Part shown: positions 13,300 through 25,210 of the stretch, piece after piece
Numbering within the stretch: the stretch's first letter is position 1
Layout: every line of letters starts with the position of its first letter
From: Sphagnum compactum
Taxonomy: Eukaryota > Bryophyta > Sphagnopsida > Sphagnales
Reading direction: 5' to 3'
NCBI GenBank assembly: GCA_965153455.1
Contig: OZ234493.1
Span: 17,846,213 to 17,910,212 of the forward strand
Length of the DNA: 64,000 nt
The notes under the pieces: generated by a model
Seen by the model: only the letters and a program-made list of their open reading frames with translations
The model's database searches: none
What the model was told of the DNA's origin: nothing
Program-made: the position numbers and the translations under genes

Positions 13300-15106
13300 T
13301 TGGTGTGTGTTTTTGCACCAAATGTTTAAAAAAGGAGCCTTTTATTAGGTTTTCTTTTTGGCAAGGAGTCACTTTGATTGGCTCATCACACAAAATAAAA
13401 CATTAAAAAAATTTGAAACATTGGACATGGCCAAAATGGAATCTTAAGAATGGGGCTTTTGACGATGTCTAGGCATTTTATGCTCACAACTACAACTCCA
13501 AGTTGTGCCCACATACATGTGCCCCTCGCCCGCCCACCCCTCTCCCCCCCCTGGCGCACCACCCCACCCGGAACCCGTCTTAACTGATAATACATGTGTT
13601 GCCAACTAAGGAAGCAGAAGAATAAAAGAAACACACCACTGAACACCACACAAACATCTCTGACACCAACCAAAACCACCGGCATCATCATCAACAACAT
13701 CATCTCCGAGTGAGTCTGGGACACCACCACCACAACAACGCCATTGTTACGTTCCATAATGCAATAATAAGTTTTCATGTACAAACGAGCGGGCTTGGCG
13801 TAACATCATGATTGTGCAAACAAAAATTGGGTATTTAAAAAAAATTCCGCTGCAAACAAACATAGTCCAGTTGTTGTTTTTTTTTTTCCTTCAAATGGTT
13901 TTTTTTGTTCCGGAGGTCAGGGAATCATTCAACCTGTCTGTATGTCTGTCCACTCTCTCTCTCTTTCTCTTTGGTCTTGGGGTTGCGGTTGAGTGAGTCG
14001 AGGATAAAAGTTTATCAGAGGGGTCGGCCGGCCGGCCGGCGAGGGCAGTCAAAATAATTATTTCCGAACAACTTGGTGTGCGACATCCGCATGTGTATGG
14101 GCTGGCATGTAGTTGACTGCCTAAATCTAGTGTCAGGGTAAGTATTTTTAAAATGTCCACCACGAGTAAAATATCCCATCTGTGGTGGTGGACGAATGGA
14201 CGGACATACATACAGACCACCACCTTTATGCACCCAACAAGCTAACTAACCGAACACATTTCAATATGAGTATCTACAAGCAAATAGCCCTAGGTCAGCT
14301 CCAACATTGACACCGAACAAATAATTGTTTTTTCCCAAAAAAATCGATTGTTTAAATTTTCATGAAATTATTAAAAAAATTCATTTTCTTGATCTCTATG
14401 TATTGGTATCTTCAAAACAAGTAATGAAATTACTCAGACCATAGCCGGTGATAATTACGACAATTTTCAACACCTCAGGTTCATATTTTTGACAAAAGTT
14501 TGGTTTCAAAATTGAAAGGGTTATTTTATGTTGAAAGCGACCCTAGGATAAAGGTATCTATGTAGGAAATTGGCCACCAAATTTATTTTTAAAAAATAAA
14601 ATAAAATTTGGAGTTTCGAGGTGCAGCAGGAATTAGGTAGTTGGGGGGTACACAGGTAGGTGGGGTACGCCCTGGGTCACCCTATGACATAAAGGGTGAC
14701 CCAAAGCGAGGGTCACGCCCGAGAACCCTAAAAGCTTCCTATCCATCCCTAAAAGCTCCCTATTCATCCTCCGATCCCCTAACTAGTGAAGAGGAAGCTT
14801 TACTATACTACTTTACATATTCTTTGCATCGTCACCTATTGGGGTCACCTTTGAGTTCACAAGGAAGTGCTACATGTACCCCGTCCATGTACCATAGTAA
14901 ATGGTTCCCAATCTCCCCAGTTGTTAACCACCTTCGAAGATGTTGTTAGCAGTGTTGGCCGGCTATTATAATAACCAGTACGCTCACCAGTGTTAGGTTA
15001 TTACTAACCTGATTGAGAATTGGATGTTTTCTCAAACATTGGCCCAACATTGTTATGAACCCTAGTTTACCATCTATGGCACAACTACGTTCACACTCAA
15101 GGTCAA
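13300..15106. other. Intergenic sequence, no supported gene
   Basis: Mixed composition. 13500-14250 is richer in C and G than the surroundings and includes a short GGCC tract (about 14025-14041). The 14641-15060 part has an open frame of 102 codons without a recognisable domain. I see no gene, LTR or tRNA. Confidence 0.45.
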
Positions 15107-18100
15107 TTTTTTGTTTTTTGGCGCCCTGATCTTAGATGTAGGTTGACTAATCGTCGCTGGTGTCAGCTGCGAAGCCAACGTTTAGCCGGTGCACTCGCAA
15201 GCAATCAGCTACTCCCCAAAGCTTCGCTGGAGCGCGACGAAAAGGCGCTGATTGATTTGGTAGATGGTCTGTCCTTGGGGTCGGTTGTGTTTGTCAAAAT
15301 GACGAATGGCGATCTTGCGGATCATGATGCGCGTCTCGGGGGCGGAGCCGTCGAACGTCTCCTAGGCCATGGCGATCAAGCACAGGCCATTGCGGGGACA
15401 CTTCTCGTCGTCGTCGGAGTGCTTCTTGGCGGTGGCGGCCTTGGCAGCGACCAGACTCTTTCCCGCCACACGATCGATGAAGGTGGGCTGCAGTGGGTGT
15501 GTAATCACAAAGTCCAGGCAGGTGTCCTGGCCGGCACAGAACATCGGGAGCAGGACGTCAGCCGGACGATCCTTGCGGCCAGCGATTAGGCCGGTCTTCT
15601 CGAGGCGGGACTTGAGACCCGCCTCATTGGCGATGATGTTCTGCACGTATGGCATGCGGTCGTAGCGGCGAATGGTGTGCGGCCCGTGCCTACAGGTCAC
15701 GGCGTGGTCGCCGTACGGGTCCATCACGTGCAGACGGCACTTCGGGCAGCAGACGACTGGGCATGTCTTCAAGCCCAATCGGAACTGGACGACACGCTGG
15801 AAGTGGCGCGGTGGCAGGGTGAGGTCGAGATAGGGCAACGGCAGGGCGGTGAAGTACCCCGACGCCTAGCCAGCACGCAAAGACTGGAGGCGCCCCTTGT
15901 TGCGCACGTTGCTATCGGCGAATAGGCGATCGTACTCGGCTTTGTTCATCAGGTGCATGATCTTGGACTGGATGCCGACGCCCAACGCCTTGGGGTTGAA
16001 CTGGAGGATCTTGTTCAGGGCAGCGAGGTTGCCCGGGTTGACACGTTGACGTAGGCACTCAAACTCAGTGCTCAGGTCGTTGGTCGGGTCCACGTCGACG
16101 TCGTTGTGGCCGAGCAGTTTGTTGACCAGGCCGACAGTGCCCAGGCGCGAGCTGACGTAGGCGGCATCGGGGTGGTCCTCGACAATGCCAATGGCCAACC
16201 CAGCCTTGCCGATCAGCAGGTGGGCCTGCTTCCATGCGAGCGGGTCGTCGATTTGGGCGGAGAGTATGGCCTCGATTGCCATCTGCCAGTTCTGGTCGGC
16301 GGTCTGCAGTTCGTTACGGATACAGTCGCTGCGCACGGTGCGGAGCAAGTGGTCGATCTTGGACGAGTTGGCGCTGCCGCATAGGATGATCATCTCAGTC
16401 TGCGAGTCGTTGATGTACGGGATGCGATCGAGGATCGACTGGATGTTGTCGATCTTGGCCTTGATGAAGTCCTGCACGTACAGGTCGGGGCCGATCGGGC
16501 AGCCGAGCGTCTTCTAGCCGTCGTTGAATGTCTTGAACTTAATCGACGTCGGGAACAGGCACCGCAGGTCGATCGCGTCGGCGTCGCTGGTGATCGACGA
16601 CTTGTACAACTGCAGGTGGAGGCCGTGCTCAGGTCCGTCGTCGACGAACATCTGGACGGCTCAACTCGTGTCATTGAGCGTGCCGACGATCTTGCCATCA
16701 TCGAGGTACCACGCGTTCAGCTGCAGGTCGGGGATGATGTTGTGCACCTTAAGGAGGAAGGCGTGCAGGGTCAGCGGGTCGCCGTGGTCGACGCCAGATG
16801 TCAGCGAGAACACGTGATCCTCGTAATACAGGCAGCCCGCCTGTGTGTAGACAGCGGCGACGAACCGCGCCATGCCCGGCAGCTTGTCGACGACTGAATC
16901 AATGGCGGTTTGGCGTAGGCAGTGCCCGTAGGCATTTTGCAGGTACAGGTCGACCTCGGCATGCGTCTCACGGTCGATGGTGTCACGCATCATGTTGGTG
17001 GCGTGCACGATCGCTTCGGCCTCGCCGGCGACACCGGCGCCGAGCTGGAATGGGTTCAGCAATTCGACGATTGCGACGCACTCCTTGTCCAGTAGGCACT
17101 TGCTGACGATGCGTCGGTCCAGCAGCATCAAGTTTAGCTGGCGGATGTCGTACTCGGTGCGGTCGGCACGTAGCGTCTCCTGGGATGCTTCCTTGATGAG
17201 TAGGATGGCCCGCTCGCCGCTAAAGTACGGGCCGCTGGCCTCCGGCCAGGCGCCCTGCGCCAGCACGTTGACGAAGCGGCTGTACGCCCGCTGAAAAGCG
17301 TTCGCCGCGTTGGCCAAACGAGTGACGACGCAATACTTATAGAACTCGACGCGGTTGCCGTCCATGCCCGGCGTGGTGCCCTTCGAGATGTTGTTGACAA
17401 TGTGCATGATCTGGCCCTTCTTGAAGTTATGGCCGGCTGATAGGTCGGCCAGCGGCTGCATTTCGGGCAGGTCGGCTTGTTGCAATTTGGATAGCAGCTT
17501 GCCGAGCGTGCGCTCGCTCGACTCCGCCATGCCGCACGACATCAGGGCACGCACAGCGCAGCCCACCCTGCCACATTGCACCAGCTTTTTTGCGCGCTTG
17601 GCATTTTGGATGATCAGTTCGTCGCCCTCGAGGCGGTACGACGGGGCAAAGATGCGAGCCGGGCGAACTTCGGCCATCGCCGACGCCCATTGGGTGGCTT
17701 GACCGCGAGGCTGCAGCCATTGGACGCAGCGGTTGACGATTTGCTTGGCGAACGACGTCGCGAGCTGGGTGCCACCGCAGATGGGCGTGCGCAGGATGGT
17801 CTTGGTGAACATGAAGTGCGATAGCCAGCGCTCCAGGTTGGTCGGCTGGTCGCAAAGCTCGTTAAGGATGGTCGTCCAGAGCTGAATGACGGCGTTGATC
17901 GCGTCCTTGGGTATGTAGTCGGACGTGGGTAGAGTAGCAGTCAGGATTTGTTCCATGCTGGGCAGGTTGAGGTTCTGCGCCAGCCCTTGCGCGCCCTCCG
18001 AGGAGTTATTGCCAAGACGATCGGCGTCGACTTGAATGGGATCGACATCATCTCGGCGCTCCTCGAGCAGACGCGTTAGGTTGGTGTTAGATTGCTGCAG

Positions 18101-18410
18101 GTTCTTGAAGATGCGACGGTGAACACGGCAACGCTCCACGTCGCCGATGCACGGGGTGTATAGCTTGGTGCAGTCGATGCACGCCTTGAGGCCCGAGAAG
18201 AGGAGGTAGTCGCTCATCAGGTCGACCAGGTAGACGTGGCTCCTAAGGGTGCTGCCGGTCGACACCCAACCCTTGATGTACGCGTTCGTCTCCCGGCACG
18301 CCAATGCCGGGCAGACGTGCTTGGTGGTGTTGTTGATGACCCTAGTGAAGACGAAGTGCTCGTCCGGGGGGGGCGGCGGCGGGGCCGCCATGGGGACGGG
18401 TCTATGCCTA
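15107..18410 (-). mobile_element. RLE-type non-LTR retrotransposon, GC-rich
   Basis: This is one near-complete element on the minus strand. A single 1060-codon frame encodes a reverse transcriptase followed by a CCHC-like finger and a restriction-like endonuclease. After the frame come about 89 bp of 3' UTR and an A-rich tail (15107-15119 seen from the minus strand), as expected of target-primed insertion. No LTRs are present. On the start-codon side the element is followed within about 20 bp by a long A/T homopolymer (18410-18442), so the 5' UTR is very short or truncated. GC content is far above the surrounding AT-rich DNA. I could not find a convincing target-site duplication. The domain order fits early-branching non-LTR lineages (R2/NeSL/Utopia-like); the clade is not resolved by eye. 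Confidence 0.82.
15209..18391 (-). pseudogene. Reverse transcriptase/endonuclease ORF with four in-frame stops
   Basis: Reading from the ATG at 18391, one frame runs to a TAG at 15211-15209 (1060 codons) with no frameshift. It is interrupted by TGA at 16663-16661 and TAG at 16516-16514, 15868-15866 and 15364-15362 (codons 577, 626, 842, 1010). The N-terminus has a Pro run and Cys/His clusters (residues 25-100). RT motifs: VDLYLQNAYG near residue 481 (motif A region), GVDHGDPL at 533-540 (motif B) and WYLDDG at 561-566 (motif C, YxDD intact). The C-terminus has C882-x2-C-x10-H-x3-C900, then RPADVLLP (D945) and LDFVITHP (D960), the acidic core of a PD-(D/E)XK-like nuclease. The segments after each stop continue the same protein, so the stops are secondary damage. 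The motif A spacing looks two residues longer than usual. The product would copy its own RNA into a nicked target. Confidence 0.85.
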
Positions 18411-18442
18411 AAAAAAAAATTTAAAAAAAAAAAAAAAAAAAA
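18410..18442. repeat. A/T homopolymer at the 5' side of the retroelement
   Basis: Two A runs of about 10 and 20 bases on the plus strand, separated by TTT, lie about 20 bp beyond the retroelement start codon. It may be a pre-existing poly(A) insertion site, the tail of another insertion in the opposite orientation, or simple-sequence expansion. Confidence 0.7.
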
Positions 18443-21400
18443 CCTTATTTTGAGGAGAAATTCTAAACACTAACGACGACGTGCCGTGCAAGAAATTTTC
18501 GCTTTTTTTTTTTTGGGGAAAAGAAATTCCGATTTCAGACTAATAAAATAAAACCTATTACAGAAAATAATAATAAATTAAATAAATAAATAAATAAATA
18601 AATAAATGTTTGTTTTGGTCATTTTTGGTGAGAGGCACACCGTCATGTGTTTGAACACTTAGTCACGCGCCTTCTCCAAGTTCCTCTATGTGGCTAAATC
18701 TTAGCTTTGGTTTCTCAATGTGGCAAGCACTAATTATGACAATTTTGGCTACCTACTACTTGAAATCAGGCAATTTTTCTTAAATTTTTTTGAACTCTCG
18801 ACAATTAAAAATCTTAAAAATACTTCATTTTATCATTTTCAATTTTCAATTTTGATGTTTTGGCCCCAAAAAAAAAAGCCAGAAAAATAAGAAAGGCTGC
18901 TAAGGGCACATACTTTTAGTGTTCAGATGAAACCTGAATTGGAGTTGTTGTGTTAGATGCTATTTGAGTTTTCATCCCCCGATCAAACTCATCATCCATC
19001 CATCCATCCTTCATGGTCCACTGGTGGCTGTTGGTTGGTTCCCCCTGGGCATCCACTACACAGTTGCGCTGGGATCGGTTGTTGGGTGATTTAGAGGGAT
19101 TAAAGGGTATTTTTTTTGCTTGACATGTGACATAGTTTTTGTACCTGGGAGCAATTGTTGCACCGTCTTCTAATCCATTGTACTTGAACTTGCATTTTCT
19201 TGAATTTTTATTTTTATACTACATATATATATATTGAAGGCAAAAGGTGTAGCATGAAAGTTTGGCATGTGGTCCATATTCCTTTGACAACCCACCCACA
19301 TGCAATTTTATTTTATTTTTCCTTCTTTTCTTTCTTTTTTCAATATGTAAAATTGTATGTACACAATTCTACAAAAGAGACAAAAACTAATTATAAAAAT
19401 GGTGCAAGACTCGGCATGATGGGTGCGGGGGGTGGGGGGGGGTTGGGAGAATTCCATGTGATCCAAGTTTGAGTATTATTTTCATAACGGAGAGAGCATA
19501 AGTTGCCCAGAATTAGTCCACAAATTTTCTTTCTTATTGTCAACGGAAAGAAGTGGGATGCTCTCTCTCTCTCTCTCTCTCAACCCAAAAATGGGAGGTG
19601 CCATGGCCTACCCAATTCTCATGTATAGTAGTCGTACTACTAGAATCTAGTTGTAGGTTGAGGTCAATTTGGCCATCCGTATTATTATTTGAGGAGGGAA
19701 GTTACAAGTTCCAAGCTTCTTTTATGTATGCCTTTGGTTAACTTGTTGCAATTGTTTGTGCAATTGTAGCTTCTTGTATTTCAAACTCATTGTCTCCAAA
19801 TGTAAGCAATTGCATCATGGAGTCTGACATTGGGTTTGATTGTTGAATTGGTACTTACTTGTCTGTTTGCACCTTTTGTAAAGCTCCTGCATACTAGAGA
19901 CACCCATTGGTTTGGGTAAAAAGCTGGTTCCCTATGGACTCAGATACTAACCTACGGACTATTGCAATTATTTTTGAGATGGTCAGGCTAAGTGCTGACT
20001 TTCTTTCTACTTGTAAAAGATACCCATACATTGTGACCCTCGTCAACAATGTTGTTGTTACACAAGTCCAAAGCACCCACCTCACCCCCCCCAAAAAAAA
20101 ATTAAAAAAATATTCAACACAAGTTTTTGCTAGATTTTATCATTGAAAACAACACTCCTTGTAAATTGTCATCATTTTTTAATAACAATTTCCAAGCACA
20201 ACACCATTTCAGTTAACAACCCCCCCTCCCACTGCATAAAAAAAACCAAGTGTTTGTGAAGAATTTGACCATTTTAAGTAATACTACAATTTTCTCTAAA
20301 AACTTTCATATGCATAATAATAAGTTTGGGGAAGGAAAAAAAAACTAATAAATCTCCAAAGAAATTGTTCAGAATTTTTTTGGCAGAAATTGCAAGACAC
20401 TCAATTCAACTTGCAATTTACTACCGTTACAATAAATAAATAAAAATTATTTGATTAGCCTACCTTGATATAACAACACTAAATTCTAAACCCTCAACAA
20501 CAACAACAACAAGTACTGCAGTATTCCATGTGATGTAAGCAGTATTTATTTTGTGCTTCTCGAAGTATGAACATTATGATAGTAGCGATTGCAGAAATAG
20601 GTTTGCAAAATGTGCGTTTGCGTTGACGCCGAGTGAGTGTTGTCGACAGAGAGACAGAGACATTGGGTGGCATTGAAAGAGAGAAATATAAATTACACCA
20701 GTTTCCGAGGAAATGATCAAAGTCACACACTTTCAACAACAACAACACTGGCAAAATTGGCAAAGATATATATATACTCTTGTCGGGTTGCCAGGCATTA
20801 CAGTTACTGCATTGCCATGACTGGTAATCAGTTTGCAGTTTGTCTCCCCATGCACCGTAAGTGCCGACTGTTTTTTGCCTGCAGATTGCAACCCCATTTG
20901 CCAGAGACTAGTATTTGAAAACTGTTTTTCTTGTTCGTTTGAGAGAGAGAGAGAGAGAGAAAGAGAAAGAAAGAGATGCTCTCTCTCCTCTTCCGTTGTG
21001 TGTCTCCTAATGCACCAAATGTGCCGATTTATGCATATTTGGAGCATATTTGCTGAGGTTTGGAGCATGTTTGCCAGTGTCACTATTGTTGTGTTTGTAC
21101 ATTGTAAACTCGTACTCAATGTGACGTCATCCATTGATTATGTGATTTCTTTTTGCCCCCCCCCAATCCCCCCCCCCCTTCTTGCGCCTCTTGTCTCCCC
21201 TTGCGCTTAAACTCGCTCGGTCCCACATTCGTTTTCTCACGAGCACACTGCATTTTGCAGATTTTGACTTTGAACTTCACACCCGTCTTTTGATCTGAAA
21301 CTTATGTATTTGTTAATTCGTTTGATTCGTGGACAAAAGAGTGCGGAGTCTGGAAGCAGAGAATAAAAAGAGGAGGAGTTGGCTGAGACCAGGTCTGCGG

Positions 21401-23031
21401 GAGGAGGGGGGGGGGGAACAGGGAACGAGGAGGGGAACCAAGGTCACAACTTGTCCCCAAAGCTTTGGACCTATTTGGGACGTAGATATTAAATTCCGTG
21501 TTGGGCGGTTATCAGAAACCAGAACAGAGTCACAATTTACCCCTTGTGATCATGAGGTCCGTTCATTCCCGGTTCTCAGCAAAATCAGAGACCCGGCTTC
21601 TGGTATATATAACCACAGTTCTCACAGATGTTAGAAAAATCAAATAACCGGCTGTAAAACTGCCAGTCCATCGCTGGGTCACTCTGGCTCTTCTGATTCG
21701 TAACCATGGTTCTCAAAAACAACCCAGAAAACAGCTTTGGCATGCATCCATGGTTCTCAGAAATTTCCCAAAAAAATCAAATAATGGCGACCATGAAAGT
21801 ACCAGTTCATTAGCCGGTTCTCTCATAAAGACCGCCGGTTCTTTAAGGAGTTTTAAATGACCGGGACGGACCAGCAGTTCTATGAGTCTGATTTTTTTTC
21901 ACTTTTTTTTTTCAAAAAACCAAAACTAACCGCAATCGATTTCATGATTTCAAAATCATTGTAAAACCAGATCCGACGGTTCGTCACAAATTCAAATAAC
22001 CACGCCACACTGATATTACCTACAAAGAAAGGGGGTTGATCTACCTTCCAACAACAAGAACAAAATCTGTGGCACACACTGGTGTTAATGTTCATGATTT
22101 GCTGGTGCGGTTGTATGTATGTCCGTCCGCACACAAACATCATCATGCAGTGTAGTACCCTCTAGTTTATAGGCCGGGTAATTTCCATTACTATTTAATG
22201 ACAATGCATCCAAAGTTGAAACCGATGTTCCTCCGGTGATGGGCATCTTTTGATTGGCCTGTCACCATGAACAAAAAAAAAATTAATTTTTAAAAAAAAA
22301 GGCTTTTGGGTGAACAACTCCCAAAGTAGAATTTACTGTAGCCTTTTCATTTTAATTTTTTCGAGAATTGAAAAAGAGACCCCACCCACCCCAAAAAAAA
22401 AAAAAAAAACCACAAAAGAAGTGACAGACCCTCATGCTACACGAGGTTAAAAATTGTCCGACCAAGCCCCAACCCAAGCCCGTGGATCGACTTTGATGCC
22501 ATTGTGACAAAAGAGGCTTTTCATTTGGCCTTACCCCCCTTCCCCCCCCCTCCCCCTCCCCCCAATGCAATGGTACAATAGTAGAATTGTGGGCGAAGAA
22601 TATGAGATAAGAAGAGTGGGAACACATAGGGAACATTCTTTGCTAGTTAGTCAACACATCATCCATCCTACCTGACAAAACCAAAGTAATAATAACTCCT
22701 AATAAGCAGCACTTTGGCAACAAGAGACCATTGCTTTAAATTCTTCAAGACTTTGCTTCAATAGGGATTCCTATCATTCTCAAATTTTGTACATTTTGTT
22801 TCACCCCTCACTTTGTTGTTCTCTTATGAATATTGTTAGTTTGCAAGAAAGCACTCTTGCCTTTTTGCACACCCCAGTAGTTAGCAAAACCAGTGTTGTG
22901 TGTGTGTGTCATATGTTTTATGTCATATGTGTTCCTCCTATGAATCTCAAGGAGTGAAGAGGACCCTAGGGCTTAGGGTTTTCTACCTGTTTTTTTGAGG
23001 TCTTTTGTCATCACAGTTGTGGCAAAACTAA
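18443..23031. other. Intergenic sequence with simple repeats, no supported gene
   Basis: No coding domain is recognised. It holds an (AAAT)n tract at about 18574-18607, (CT)n at 19561-19581, (GA)n-rich sequence at about 20939-20976, and C or G homopolymers near 19430-19442, 21158-21178 and 22540-22560. Open frames of 90-133 codons here are low-complexity or cross simple repeats. Confidence 0.5.
21560..21860. repeat. Irregular repeats of a GGTTCTCA word
   Basis: The word GGTTCTCA or AGTTCTCA, often preceded by CC or CAT and followed by A/C-rich sequence with CAGAAA-type words, recurs at about 21568, 21617, 21707 and 21751, with related GGTTCT words near 21816 and 21836. Spacing is irregular and copies are diverged. 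It is non-coding and its nature is unknown. Confidence 0.4.
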
Positions 23032-23320
23032 AACAAGGGGTGTGTCACACTGCGGCCTTGCCATTTACATTAAAAAGTATCTTCAGGCCAAAAAAAAGGC
23101 ATTATGGAAACTCAAATATTTCACCATGCAAAAATATAATCGTCAAAAAACCCTCTAAAAGATAAATCAAAATCCTTCAAGATATTATAACTCTATAACT
23201 AATCTCAAGATTCAACACAAGCCAAAATATCATCTTTCAAAAATCCTCTTTTAAAAATAGACCTATTATTATTACCTAGGGGGCCAAAATCCCTTAAGCT
23301 ACTATACTCTATAATGAATC
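23032..23320. repeat. Dispersed ~280 bp repeat, copy 2
   Basis: Direct-orientation partner of 13012-13290, about 10 kb away. Both begin at an AACAAGGGG word and share several near-identical 20 bp blocks. This copy has small indels relative to the first and no coding potential. Confidence 0.8.
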
Positions 23321-24829
23321 TAAACACAATATCCTTGCCTTGGTAGTAGGCAAGGCCAACAAAGATTGTGCTAGTGTTAACACCATACACACTTCATGGC
23401 TCACTTGGAGAATATCTTTTCCAAATTGATTATAGGTAGTTGGCACTAGTTTGAAGTAGTGAAGAGTGCAAATGTGGTTATGGCAATCCTTTCATAATCA
23501 TCCATGTTCCCAAATACATACAAATGCTTACATATGTACATTGACATGAAAATCATTAGAAGTCAACTTCTCCTAGAGCGTCCCCTCCTTAGGAACCCCC
23601 TTACTTTCACTTTGACAAATCACACCACAACCCATGACTATAGACCCCATCTTCTTCCCATAAGTATCCCTTTGCATGCACTTCATGTTTCATTGACCCA
23701 CCACATGGCCTCTTTTGTGCCCTCGTAGAATGAATCACCCCCTCTTTGGGGCCACATCATCTTTAACAAACCATGGTCCTACCCCCATCTATCTCCATTG
23801 GCTATCCTCTTGTTGCCTCAATCTCACATGTGCCTACCATCACATCCCATCATTACCAGCGCTGGTCCACATATTACAAACCCGAACCTACACACCCTTT
23901 GCCATCACTATGAGTGCCCTACCGCCTCTTGTGATAAAAAATTCACTCTATGGGTGACCATCTATAAGTGACTAACGCAACATCAACATTCATGACTCCT
24001 TTTCTAGGCTCTAATCCATCCACCCAACATAACTCTCTCCCCAACAAGTAGTACATCCTTCAAATCTTAGCTTGGGCCAAGCAAGTGAATATTTTTGCAT
24101 CACACCTATCCTTTCCCCCCCTTCTACTAGTACAATTTTAACTTTTAAAGCCTTTCAACACAGATGGAATGGTTTTTTGAAAAATTATGCGCCTAATCAA
24201 GGTGTGGAGCTTTCTTTCAACAAATCAAAGTTGGTTCAACGATCTACCCCACCTGGGTCCAAGCATGCTAATATATGCTAGAAAAAGAGTCCCAAATAAA
24301 ATTTTGTTCCAAAAACTTTCATATAAGCATAAAAAATAGATTCAAATGTTTTGAAGCTTCATTAGGGCCCTAATGAAGTGTTCATAACCAAAAAGTTTAA
24401 GGAAAATAATTATAGTGGGGCACAAAATAGATAAAATGAGCCAATGGCTTTACTTTAGAAAAGGATTGCATGTCTTTTTGCTCAAAAATAACATTTTCAT
24501 ACGAATGAATTTTTGAATGTTTTTTTTGCAAATTTTTATGAAAAATGCATATAGTTGTTTAGGTAGATGACTTTTTTTTTTTTAAATTTGAATAAATACG
24601 AATTTTTGAAAATCTGCCAATTCCTTGTAAATTTTATGTTTCATCTTTAAAAATCATAACAATTTCAAATCATAACCATAAATTGTTTTTTTAATTTTTT
24701 ATGTTTCCTTGTATAATAAATTGTTCTTAAAACATCATGTACATTATACCCCATTTATATGTGGTAAAGGACTTTTGAAGTTCTAAATTTCTAGATCAAT
24801 TTTGGAAAGTTCTTTGAAATTTTAAAGTT
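23321..24829. other. Intergenic sequence, no supported gene
   Basis: The part at 23570-23960 is unusually C-rich on the plus strand (many His, Pro and Leu codons in two frames), but I recognise no protein on either strand. The remainder is AT-rich and empty. Confidence 0.4.
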
Positions 24830-25210
24830 TTAGATTTCACATATTTTAGGGTATGAGTGTTTTGAATGTGGCTAATAGGTCTTCATTTTCTTAATTTTTT
24901 CCCCATCAATTTTGTTTTATTATAGGAGTCCTTTTGATAGTCCTTTGCAAAATTGATTTAATCTGATGTAATAGGTGTTCACTTTCAAAGGTCCTAAATC
25001 GTAACTTAAACTTAAAATTTTATCAAGTGGATTATTTTTTGAATTCCTTGACATTCATATGAATGAGAAAGGACCAACTTGCCATGATTGCCATGGATTT
25101 AAATGATAAAACATAAATATTTCTCCAATCTTGATTATTTTTAGGGCCCATTTGACATTTTTTTGGCTCATTTTATTGTGACTGCACCTGGAGACATTCC
25201 TGAAACTTTG
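24830..25210. repeat. Dispersed ancient repeat, copy 2
   Basis: Partner of 11270-11690 in the same orientation, sharing a series of short blocks in the same order but strongly diverged. It lies a few hundred bases upstream of a reverse-transcriptase relic, so it could be the 5' flank of an old retroelement. Confidence 0.5.

Noticed and set aside
13386-13784. 132-codon minus-strand frame
   Set aside because: Composition is dominated by Val, Cys and Phe runs from GT-rich sequence, with no domain; probably chance.
16390-17855. Minus-strand frames rich in Arg, Ser and Thr (103, 88 and 142 codons)
   Set aside because: They are alternative frames of the same retroelement ORF, with biased composition and no motifs.
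15209-18391. Recoding or an alternative genetic code as explanation of the four stops
   Set aside because: Many normal TGG, CAG and CGA codons occur in the frame, the terminal stop is also TAG, and simple C-to-T decay explains all four; kept only as a remote possibility.
15143-18473. Long plus-strand open frames (60-148 codons) opposite the retroelement
   Set aside because: They are antisense shadows of a GC-rich coding frame. The minus strand carries the RT and endonuclease motifs; the plus frames carry none.
23504-23957. Pro/His/Leu-rich plus-strand frames
   Set aside because: C-rich composition keeps two frames open; no domain is recognised and neither frame is clearly protein-like.
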